DNA from: Pseudanabaena sp. SR411
GTDB lineage: Bacteria; Cyanobacteriota; Cyanobacteriia; Pseudanabaenales; Pseudanabaenaceae
Reading direction: 5' to 3'
NCBI RefSeq assembly: GCF_002251945.1
Contig: NZ_NDHW01000034.1
Span: forward strand, 16,215 to 59,975
DNA: 43,761 nucleotides
Shown here: positions 16,485 to 23,747 of the stretch, piece by piece
Position numbering within the stretch: position 1 is the first letter of the stretch
Layout: each line of letters begins with the position of its first letter
Made by a program: the position numbers and the translations under genes
Notes under the pieces: model-generated
Databases searched by the model: none
What the model was told of the DNA's origin: nothing
The model's input: the letters and a program-made list of their open reading frames with translations, nothing else

Positions 16485-17873
16485 ATGGGCAAAATATTTA
16501 TTTCCGCAGGTCACGGTAGTTTTGAGGGGTCATTTCGCGATCTAAGTGAAATGACGGGTGGAACGATGGAAACTGCTGAATTAGTCGCTACAAGGGACTT
16601 GGTAATTGCCGAGCTGAGATCGCGTGGGATTATGATCGCCATACCTAGCGATGATCTGAATTTAGCTGAGGCGATCGCATGGATTAATACTCGGTCAGAT
16701 CAACAAGATGTAGCTTTGTCGTTACAACTAAATATAGCCAATGCTCCTGAATTACGTGGCACAACTGCCTATTACATTACTAATAATGCGCTGCGTAAAA
16801 GACAAGCAGAAATACTCACCAATGCCTTAACTAAGCGTGTACCTGAAATCACCAATCGTGGCGCAAAAGCCGATACGATCGCCAGTATTGGCAGTTTAAG
16901 TTTTTGCCGCCAAATTTCAGTTCCTTCTATTTTGCTGGAATTAGTTTTTTCTAATAGTTCGCAAGATCGGCTGCTGATGCAAACAAGAAGGCGTGACTAT
17001 GCGATCGGTATTGCCGATGGTTTGCAAGCATGGATTAATGAAACAGCCACCACAATTCCTGTATATACACTAGCCAATCGCCCAACTAATCCAAAGCCAA
17101 TAACTTATCCAGAGATTAATATCAATCTTAATGGGCAGAGTTATGCCGAGAAAGGGATTCTTGTATCGGGAAATGTATTTGTACCTGCGGATTTAGTCGA
17201 TCGCCTTGGCTTTGATCTTAAGCAGATTCCTCTCAATTGCCGGTTGCGTTATCAAAGTATTGTCTATGTACAGGCGATCGCCTTACGCGAGTTAAATACT
17301 TCTGTCTCTTGGGATAGCACAACGCGCACACTTCATTTGAAAACAATTTTCAAAGTTTTTACGGGGCAAATCGATCAGATCATGGGTGTGGGTAATGCTT
17401 CGGAATTACAGTTACTGATGTTTCTGAAAAATAATAATGAAGCGGCTCTTACTAACTATGGCGATCTTCCCCATTTATATCGTGAAGAAGCGGAGATTGA
17501 AGGAGTAAATCACGATATTGCTTTTTGTCAAATGTGTATTGAAACCAACTTTTTGAGATTTGGGAAAGGTATAGAGCCTGAGCAAAATAATTTTGCTAGT
17601 TTAGGAGCCGTAGCTAGTTCGGCAGCAAAGGCATCAGGTGCAAGTTTTGACGATCAGCGTACAGGTGTAAGAGCGCATATTCAGCATCTCAAGGCTTATG
17701 CCAGCAATGCTCCGCTATTTCAACCTGTAGTTGCACCCAGATTCCATTTAGTTGCGCGAGGTGTTGCCCCAATCTTAAGTCAACTCACTGGACGTTGGGC
17801 GATCGATCCTCTCTACGATCGCAAAATCCTCGCTCTCATCCGCCGCCTCTACGAATCCGCAGGTATTTTCTGA
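16485..17873 (+). CDS. Amidase_3 domain with a degenerate zinc site, fused to a FlgJ-like glucosaminidase domain
   Basis: A 462-residue protein in three parts: an Amidase_3 fold (about 1-185), a stalk or copper-amine-oxidase-N-like domain (about 205-285), and a C-terminal glucosaminidase-type domain (about 300-462, with EEAEIEGVNHDIAFCQMCIE and ETNFLRFGKG). In the amidase part His10 (SAGHG), Glu29/Glu32 and Glu152 (ILLELVFSN) are kept, but the usual His of the SxH.N motif is Gln81 (ALSLQLNIAN), so zinc binding should be impaired. No signal peptide is visible. An AGGA precedes the ATG. Its last 25 bp overlap the 3' end of convergent sdhB. A peptidoglycan-binding or lytic role is inferred. Confidence 0.8.
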   Translation: MGKIFISAGHGSFEGSFRDLSEMTGGTMETAELVATRDLVIAELRSRGIMIAIPSDDLNLAEAIAWINTRSDQQDVALSLQLNIANAPELRGTTAYYITNNALRKRQAEILTNALTKRVPEITNRGAKADTIASIGSLSFCRQISVPSILLELVFSNSSQDRLLMQTRRRDYAIGIADGLQAWINETATTIPVYTLANRPTNPKPITYPEININLNGQSYAEKGILVSGNVFVPADLVDRLGFDLKQIPLNCRLRYQSIVYVQAIALRELNTSVSWDSTTRTLHLKTIFKVFTGQIDQIMGVGNASELQLLMFLKNNNEAALTNYGDLPHLYREEAEIEGVNHDIAFCQMCIETNFLRFGKGIEPEQNNFASLGAVASSAAKASGASFDDQRTGVRAHIQHLKAYASNAPLFQPVVAPRFHLVARGVAPILSQLTGRWAIDPLYDRKILALIRRLYESAGIF

Positions 17874-18874
17874 TTTTTCGCAGAGGCGATCGCCTCAATC
17901 AAAGCTTTAGCTTCGACTGCTCCCTCGGATTTTTGGAATTGCCAAGGGTAGGGCATTTTACCGCTTAAAATCATACGAATACCAAGAGGGAAAATGCTGA
18001 GTAATCCTTTTAAATCTCGGAAGTTATCGCCAACAACCCGCACCCCAAATTTACTTTCATCGATCCAACCGTCTTCTTTGACTAGTTCCACCATCGTATG
18101 ACGATGACGTTGAGCAGTGGATTCTGGTAGATCGGTATTAGCAAGAATTTCATGCTTAATTTGGGAAATCCGATCTAGGGGTTGCACTTCCACTGGACAG
18201 ACTTCATTGCAGTTATAGCAGCGCGTGCAGTCCCAGACAAAACCTGATTCATTATATTTGGCGACTCTCTCCTCCGTCTGATCATCACGGTTGTCTGCCA
18301 TGACTCGATATGCCTTTGCTAAAGCATGGGGACCCACAAAGCGATCGCTTACAGCAGCAGCATTACATTCAGAATAGCAAGAACCGCAAAGAATGCAATT
18401 AGCAGCAGCTTGGAGTTTGGCACGTTGGGCGGGAGTTTGTAGAAATTCTGTCTTACTGATTTGTCGTGATGCAGTGGAGACATAGGGATCGACTTTGTGG
18501 AGGTTATCCCAAAACTTAGTCATGTCTACGATTAAGTCTTTAATTACAGGCAGATTTTGCATCGGTTCGATCACCAGTTCCATATCATGCTCTCCCATTA
18601 CTTCGCTGATATGCTTCTGACAAGCTAAGCCCGATCGCCCATTAATTCGCATCGAGCAAGATCCACAAATAGCATTACGACAATTACGCCGAAAACTAAC
18701 GGAGCCATCCTGTTCGCTCTGAATCTTGATTAATGCATCTAATACTGTTGTGCGATCGGGGTCGGCTTCGATTTGAAAGGTTTGATAGGTGGGTTCGCTA
18801 GTACGCGATGTTTGGCGGCGAAGCTTGACGGTAATATTCATGGATGATATTGGCGATCGGGCTTTAGGCATCAA
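17849..18874 (-). CDS. sdhB: Succinate dehydrogenase/fumarate reductase iron-sulphur subunit
   Basis: Carries electrons from the flavoprotein subunit toward the quinone pool in succinate oxidation at the thylakoid or cytoplasmic membrane. The plant-type 2Fe-2S domain has CRNAICGSCSMRINGRSGLA followed by Cys. The [4Fe-4S] site is CILCGSCYSEC and the 3Fe-4S region CTRCYNCNEVCPVE. The start is ambiguous: MMPKARSPISS may be untranslated and M12 at 18841 (MNITVKLRR) may be the true start; neither has a clear Shine-Dalgarno. No sdhA or membrane-anchor gene is adjacent, as is usual in cyanobacteria. Confidence 0.92.
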   Translation of the reverse strand: MMPKARSPISSMNITVKLRRQTSRTSEPTYQTFQIEADPDRTTVLDALIKIQSEQDGSVSFRRNCRNAICGSCSMRINGRSGLACQKHISEVMGEHDMELVIEPMQNLPVIKDLIVDMTKFWDNLHKVDPYVSTASRQISKTEFLQTPAQRAKLQAAANCILCGSCYSECNAAAVSDRFVGPHALAKAYRVMADNRDDQTEERVAKYNESGFVWDCTRCYNCNEVCPVEVQPLDRISQIKHEILANTDLPESTAQRHRHTMVELVKEDGWIDESKFGVRVVGDNFRDLKGLLSIFPLGIRMILSGKMPYPWQFQKSEGAVEAKALIEAIASAKNQKIPADS

Positions 18875-18911
18875 GTCTAACTTTAACTCAATGTTTGATT
18901 GATGGGGCTAA

Positions 18912-18990
18912 TGATTTACAGCGCAAGGTGCTGCAAATCATTTATCGGATGTATGCAGCACCTTGCGCCGCATACATCCGATAAATCACA
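18912..18990. repeat. Nested palindromes sharing an arm
   Basis: ATTTATCGGATGTATGC (18940-18956) pairs with its complement at 18970-18986. Most of the loop, extended by two bases of the left arm (GCAGCACCTTGCGC, 18955-18968), is also a perfect 14-bp complement of GCGCAAGGTGCTGC at 18921-18934. The two stems share bases 18955-18956, so they compete at the junction or form a composite fold. It lies between sdhB and the epimerase gene, both on the minus strand. Confidence 0.8.
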
Positions 18991-18993
18991 AAA

Positions 18994-19935
18994 CTATTTC
19001 ACGATTTGCTCATCTGTGGAGAAATCAATATCGTCGTGCTGACGATTGGAAGGAATATAGTCATACTCAAAAGATGTTTTCAAGCCAGACAGGAGATCGT
19101 ACTTAGGATTCCAGTTTAGATCTTGCTGTGCCTTGGTGACGGACGCAAAGAAATGCTGCAAGCGGAAGGGGAAAGCTTTCTTTTTGCCAAAGTCAAAATC
19201 TTTGGGATTGTAATAAACAAAGTTGAGTTGACTCGGATCTTTACCTGCGGCGATCGCGCATTGTTTGGCAAGTCCGATAAAAGTCACATAGCGGGTATCG
19301 GAAATATTGTATATTTCGCCAATCGCCTTTTGATTACCCAAAACTGCTGCCATCGCGGAAGCGAGATCTTCGACATGACCAAGTTGAGTAATAAACTTGC
19401 CATTCCCTGGAATCGGAATCGGGCGATCGCGCACAATTCGATCAAAAAACCAAGCTTCCACATCGTTATAGTTTTGTGGTCCATATATATAAGTAGGACG
19501 AATGGAAGTATAGGGGAATCCTGATTCAGTGCGAACCTTTTGCAAATATGCCTCGGTGTCCAACTTGCCCTTATGTCGGCTTTTCGGATCAGTGGCATCG
19601 GCTTCGTGATAGGGCAGAATCTCGCTATCGAGATATACACCTGCGGAACTCATGTACACAAAGTGCTGAAGGCGATCGCGAAAGATTTCGACAAGGGGCT
19701 GGGTGTCACTTAGTTCCCGACCATTGTTATCAAAAATCGCATCAAAGGATTCACCACTGAGTTTGTCTTGCAATTGCTGTGAATCAGTGCGATCACCGAT
19801 AATTGTTCGCAGTCCTGCAACGGGTGATGGCTTTTTACCTCGATTAAATAGAGTGACTTCATGCCCCTGAGACACCAATAATTTAACTAGCGACACACCA
19901 ATAAATCTTGTGCCGCCCATTACTAAAATTTTCAT
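18994..19935 (-). CDS. CP41-like NAD-dependent epimerase/dehydratase family protein
   Basis: A 313-residue atypical SDR. The N-terminal cofactor motif is GGTRFIG (8-14). The protein retains YMSSAGVY and a long C-terminal substrate-binding part. The overall text (FNRGKKP, FDNNGRE, RPTYIYGPQNYND, GNGKFITQLGHVEDLA) matches the cyanobacterial and chloroplast CSP41 group, whose plant members bind chloroplast RNA and ribosomes. The canonical YxxxK is absent or altered, as in that group. An RNA-related role is therefore possible, a sugar epimerase role less so. Divergent from the amidase gene at 20049 across about 110 bp. Confidence 0.8.
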   Translation of the reverse strand: MKILVMGGTRFIGVSLVKLLVSQGHEVTLFNRGKKPSPVAGLRTIIGDRTDSQQLQDKLSGESFDAIFDNNGRELSDTQPLVEIFRDRLQHFVYMSSAGVYLDSEILPYHEADATDPKSRHKGKLDTEAYLQKVRTESGFPYTSIRPTYIYGPQNYNDVEAWFFDRIVRDRPIPIPGNGKFITQLGHVEDLASAMAAVLGNQKAIGEIYNISDTRYVTFIGLAKQCAIAAGKDPSQLNFVYYNPKDFDFGKKKAFPFRLQHFFASVTKAQQDLNWNPKYDLLSGLKTSFEYDYIPSNRQHDDIDFSTDEQIVK

Positions 19936-20048
19936 TTTTAACTGATTTTCATTACATTTACTAAACCCAGAATATATCGTTTTGCGCTGTAGATTCCGCT
20001 ATGACGTTAGTATTAAGTGGTGCTGTGTTGTATGGCTAATTTAGACAA

Positions 20049-21908
20049 ATGATAGGAATTATGCGGCGACTGATAGTAATTTTCTTGATTGGGATATTGA
20101 GCTTTTTTGTTGCCATCGCAACCAATGCCCAAAATTTTGTCCCCCCCACACAACTACACCTCACCTATCCACCTCTACAACATAAGACCACCAGCGATCG
20201 CCTGTTTTTTATTGGTACGGCTCCCAAAGATGGCAAGGTCAGTATTAATGGCAATCCCATAGAACGTAGTGATGCGGGACATTTCGCTCCAAGTTTGCCG
20301 CTTGCTTTTGGAGAAAACAAGTTTGAGATTAAGTATGTCGATGCAACAGGCGATCGCCGTAATGAACGCCAAATCAATGTCAAGGTCTTACGGGAGTCCC
20401 GCATCACATTACCTCCCAAAGATATTGGGTTTATCCAAGACTCTCTATTCCCCACCGTCGATATTGCGCGACAACCCAATGAAAGAATCTGCTTTGATGC
20501 GATCGCCACGCCCAATGCCACGGCTCTAGTAAGAATAGGCGATCGCGAAATCCCCTTATTACCCCGTCGTCGCAATATCCAATTACCGCCGAATTCTTCA
20601 GTATTGACAGGCAATAACGAAGCCACCAGCGAATCGCCTTCAGGATATTTTCGCGGCTGTACTACCTTTGAAACTGCTAGTAAACTCGGTCAACCTGAGT
20701 ATGAAATGCGAATAAAGGATCAATCTGGCGATCGCGTTATCAAGCAAAAAGCCACAGGTAAAGTGGAGATTCTCTCTTCCCAAAATATTCAAATTGCCGA
20801 AGTAACCGCGATCGCGGCAGATGCCAGAACTGGTGCAAGTACTGATTTCTCGCGACTCACGCCTTTGCCTAAAGGAGTCAAAGACGTAGTTACAGGGTTT
20901 CAAGGCGATTGGCTAAGGCTTGACTATGGCGGCTGGGTACGCAAGAGTATGACGAAGCTTCAACCAGCCGAAACGCCGCCGCCTTCAATTGTGCGAAGTA
21001 TTAATACTAAACGAGTTGTCAATCAAGCCGATAATCCCAATAATGTATGGACAGAGGTGACAATTCCCTTAGAAGTGCCAGTACCATTCGCAATTACCCA
21101 AGGCGATCGCCTATTTACGCTGACACTCTATAATGTGACAGCTCAAACCGATACGATTTTGATCGATCCTGACTCGATTATTAATAAGTTGGACTGGGTG
21201 CAAACTGAACCCAATAAAGTTACCTATACGATTAGCCTCAAACCCAAACAGCAATGGGGATATAAAGTTCGCTATCAAGGTACAAACTTGATCTTATCCC
21301 TCAAACATCCACCGATCCTTAAAGCTGCATCAGATATTTCTCAACCACTGCAAGGCGTAAAAATTCTCATTGATGCAGGACATGGCAGTGATCAAGACCT
21401 AGGAGCGCGAGGTCCAACAGGATATCCTGAAAAAGATGTCACCCTGATCACATCAAAACTATTTCAAACTGAATTACAAAATCGTGGTGCAAAGGTGAGC
21501 ATGACCCGCACTGATGATGCCGATATTCTACTAGAGCCAAGGGTTGCCCAGATTGATCGCGAAGAACCAACGCTAGCGATTAGCATTCATTACAATGCTT
21601 TGCCTGATCATGGGGATGCAATTAATACGTCAGGAGTAGGAGCCTTTTGGTACAATCCCCAAGCGCAGGATTTTGCCAAGTTTATTAATACCTACCTTTC
21701 TAAAAAGCTAAATCGTCGTGATTATGGCGTTTATTGGAATAATCTTGCCCTAGTCCGTCCCACAACTGCTCCATCAGTACTTTTGGAATTAGGTTTTATG
21801 ATTAATCCTGTCGAGTTTGAATGGATTATCGATCCACAACAGCAAAATCTACTTGCTAAGACCCTTGCCGATGGCGTTACCGAATGGATTTTGAATGCTG
21901 CTAAGTGA
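20049..21908 (+). CDS. Secreted N-acetylmuramoyl-L-alanine amidase (AmiC-like)
   Basis: Cleaves the amide bond between MurNAc and the stem peptide, for septal splitting or wall turnover. A signal peptide spans about 1-28 (start may be MRRLIVIF at 20061). Two Ig-like or AMIN-type beta domains and an SH3-like segment (about 255-305) precede a C-terminal Amidase_3 domain from about residue 435. All zinc ligands are present: DAGHGS, YPEKDV, SIHYNA and the catalytic Glu in LLELGFM. The 619-residue length fits cyanobacterial amidases with long N-terminal regions. The last 14 bp overlap the start of the AEC transporter gene, implying translational coupling. Confidence 0.93.
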   Translation: MIGIMRRLIVIFLIGILSFFVAIATNAQNFVPPTQLHLTYPPLQHKTTSDRLFFIGTAPKDGKVSINGNPIERSDAGHFAPSLPLAFGENKFEIKYVDATGDRRNERQINVKVLRESRITLPPKDIGFIQDSLFPTVDIARQPNERICFDAIATPNATALVRIGDREIPLLPRRRNIQLPPNSSVLTGNNEATSESPSGYFRGCTTFETASKLGQPEYEMRIKDQSGDRVIKQKATGKVEILSSQNIQIAEVTAIAADARTGASTDFSRLTPLPKGVKDVVTGFQGDWLRLDYGGWVRKSMTKLQPAETPPPSIVRSINTKRVVNQADNPNNVWTEVTIPLEVPVPFAITQGDRLFTLTLYNVTAQTDTILIDPDSIINKLDWVQTEPNKVTYTISLKPKQQWGYKVRYQGTNLILSLKHPPILKAASDISQPLQGVKILIDAGHGSDQDLGARGPTGYPEKDVTLITSKLFQTELQNRGAKVSMTRTDDADILLEPRVAQIDREEPTLAISIHYNALPDHGDAINTSGVGAFWYNPQAQDFAKFINTYLSKKLNRRDYGVYWNNLALVRPTTAPSVLLELGFMINPVEFEWIIDPQQQNLLAKTLADGVTEWILNAAK

Positions 21909-22851
21909 TCCCGACCAATTTTGGTCTATCTTCCATTTTGGTGAACTGATTAATGCTTATATTCCACTGATGGTATGGACGGGCGTTGGCTTAGTAGCGT
22001 CTAGATTTGTGCCAATCAATACTTCCAAATTTATGGGTATTACCCTTTACTGGGTAGGAGTGCCACTGCAACTATTTGTCCTCGCAAGACATACAGAATT
22101 TTCTGATACTCCCTATATTCCCTATGTGGCGATCGCCGCGCTGATTCTGAGTTGGCTATTGGCTTTAGTCGGTTGGCAATTTGCGAAACAGGAAGATAGC
22201 GATCGCTCTAGTTTAGGAAGCTTTATTTTGGCGACGATGCTAGGCAATACAGGATTTGTGGGCTTGACGCTGACAACTTCTCTAGCAAGTTCGACCTATG
22301 CGGATTGGGCAGTTTTATACAGTATCGCCAGTAATGTCGCTGGTAACTATGGAATTGCGGTTTTTATTGCCAGCTACTTTGGCAAAAGCGAAGTAAAGCC
22401 GCCTTGGTGGAAGTTATTGCTGGATGTTGCTACTGTACCGAGTCTCTGGGCTTTTGCGATCGGTTGGTATACGCGCCCCATCGGTTTACCTGATGTGATC
22501 GAATCGAGTCTGGATATCGGGGTATGGGTGACGATCGCCTTTGCTTTGTCTCTAGTGGGACTACGATTAGGCAAAATCGAGAAGTGGGACAGTCTTAAAC
22601 CTGCGGCGATCGCTGCTTTTTTGCGTGTGGGAATTGTGCCTTTAGCGATCGGTTTGGGAGCGACAATGTTTGGACTTCGCCATGATCCGCGACTAATTCT
22701 TACTTTAATGTCGGGTACGCCCACGGGTTTGTCGGTGTTAATTCTTGCGGAAGTTTACAATCTCGATCGCGATTTACTAATTAGCACGATCGCCTTCTCT
22801 TTCATCGGACTAATTTTTATGCTACCGATTTGGATTGTCTTTTTTGGTTAA
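21895..22851 (+). CDS. AEC (auxin efflux carrier-like) family transporter
   Basis: A 318-residue membrane protein with about nine to ten hydrophobic helices, in the AEC/BART superfamily of putative solute carriers. Typical features are the paired halves each with a Gly/Pro-broken helix (GNTGFVGLTLTTSLA in the first half, SGTPTGLSVLILAEVYNLD in the second). The substrate is unknown; bacterial homologues are linked to malate or other carboxylates. It overlaps the amidase stop by 14 bp. A weak hairpin (TTGCTC/GAGCAA) follows the stop. Confidence 0.88.
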   Translation: MLLSDPDQFWSIFHFGELINAYIPLMVWTGVGLVASRFVPINTSKFMGITLYWVGVPLQLFVLARHTEFSDTPYIPYVAIAALILSWLLALVGWQFAKQEDSDRSSLGSFILATMLGNTGFVGLTLTTSLASSTYADWAVLYSIASNVAGNYGIAVFIASYFGKSEVKPPWWKLLLDVATVPSLWAFAIGWYTRPIGLPDVIESSLDIGVWVTIAFALSLVGLRLGKIEKWDSLKPAAIAAFLRVGIVPLAIGLGATMFGLRHDPRLILTLMSGTPTGLSVLILAEVYNLDRDLLISTIAFSFIGLIFMLPIWIVFFG

Positions 22852-22904
22852 AGCATAATTGCTCTAGATTGAGCAACCACAGAGTATTTAACCTAAGTTG
22901 CTAT

Positions 22905-23039
22905 CTATAGATTAACGCTAAGAGCAAGGACAAAGAGCATGACTTTAAGCTCAAAACCCTTGGCAGTAACAGCATGAATAGATTTAGGTAAAAGTTGGGA
23001 TATCAAACTACGTCTGAGGAGATCGTAACCGAAACAACC
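22905..23039 (-). pseudogene. C-terminal remnant of an IS transposase
   Basis: On the minus strand an open stretch reads YDLLRRSLISQLLPKSIHAV, then TAKGFELKV and LFVLALSVNL, stopping at 22905-22907. 'PxSIHAVTAKGFELK' is, from memory, the C-terminal end of a cyanobacterial IS transposase, probably IS982-like. There is no upstream catalytic part: the fragment abuts the stop of the Uma2 remnant at 23039. The remaining 22852-22904 shows nothing. Confidence 0.5.
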
Positions 23040-23626
23040 TAATTAGCCCCAGCCGAATTGCTACTAACATTTACAACAAAATTTAGCAGTACGTCTTCCC
23101 ATGAAAGTTTTTGAGGCTTGTCCAAAATTTCAACGGATTGTCCTTGACGTTAGATAGCAACATGCTTGTGTTTTGGATCGATCAACTATCCTAAAAGACA
23201 GCCATTGTCCATATATTCTTCCATTTTAGACTGTCCTTGTTTCCATGAATCGCTAGGGGACAAAAGCTCAATTAGAAATTCAGGACAGAGTGGCAAAAAA
23301 CCTTTGCGTTGCTCAGGAGTAAGCGATTCCCATTTTGCGAGAGATATCCATGCAGCATCAGGTGAGCGATCGCTACCCTTCGGCAAACTAAACCCCGTTG
23401 ATGAATCAAAGGTTTTACCTTGTTTGAATGAGTGGTTCCATATATAGAGTTCACCATTGAGACCAGAATTAAAACTACCAGTTTCACCACCTGTCGGGGA
23501 CATAACGATTAATTCTCCTTTAGCGGTTCGCTCTAGTTTCATTTCAGGATTTGCCGCACAGATTTTTACAAACTCTTCGCGAGTCAGAGTAAGGACTGGA
23601 CTGAGATCGATAGTTTGAAAGTTCAT
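23039..23626 (-). pseudogene. Uma2-family PDDEXK protein with two in-frame stops
   Basis: Start MNFQTIDLSPVLTL at 23626, chosen for AAGGAG 8 nt upstream. The core reads KLERTAKGELIVMSPTGGET, RSPDAAW and CPEFLIELLSP, which carry the PDDEXK-type residues of Uma2 proteins. After MEEYMDNGCLLG a TAG (23186-23188) stands where Trp is expected. The same frame continues LIDPKHKHVAI, then TAA where Tyr is expected, then RQGQSVEILDKPQKLSWEDV to a final stop at 23039-23041. Two point nonsense mutations without a frameshift imply recent decay. A truncated product of 146 residues might still be made. Confidence 0.8.
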
Positions 23627-23651
23627 GATTTTTGCTCCTTCTCTAATCCTG

Positions 23652-23682
23652 AAAGACAAAATAGATACGCCATTTTGTCTTT
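23652..23682. repeat. Small hairpin upstream of the Uma2 remnant
   Basis: AAAGACAAAAT (23652-23662) and its complement (23672-23682) flank 9 nt, just upstream of the Uma2 start on the minus strand. Confidence 0.5.
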
Positions 23683-23708
23683 TCAAAACCCTTACAGGGT
23701 TTAGTTAT

Positions 23709-23744
23709 CAATTCACAAAAGTGTATATACACTTTTGTGAATTG
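23709..23744 (-). terminator. 36-bp perfect palindrome after relA/spoT
   Basis: A fully symmetric even-centred palindrome (CAATTCACAAAAGTGTAT and complement) ends 3 nt from the minus-strand relA/spoT stop. Its position suggests a 3'-end or terminator role. Unlike most palindromes here it has no odd centre. Confidence 0.6.
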
Positions 23745-23747
23745 CTC

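Noticed and set aside
19123-19524. Open frame of 133 codons opposite the CP41-like gene
   Set aside because: Shadow of the epimerase gene on the other strand.
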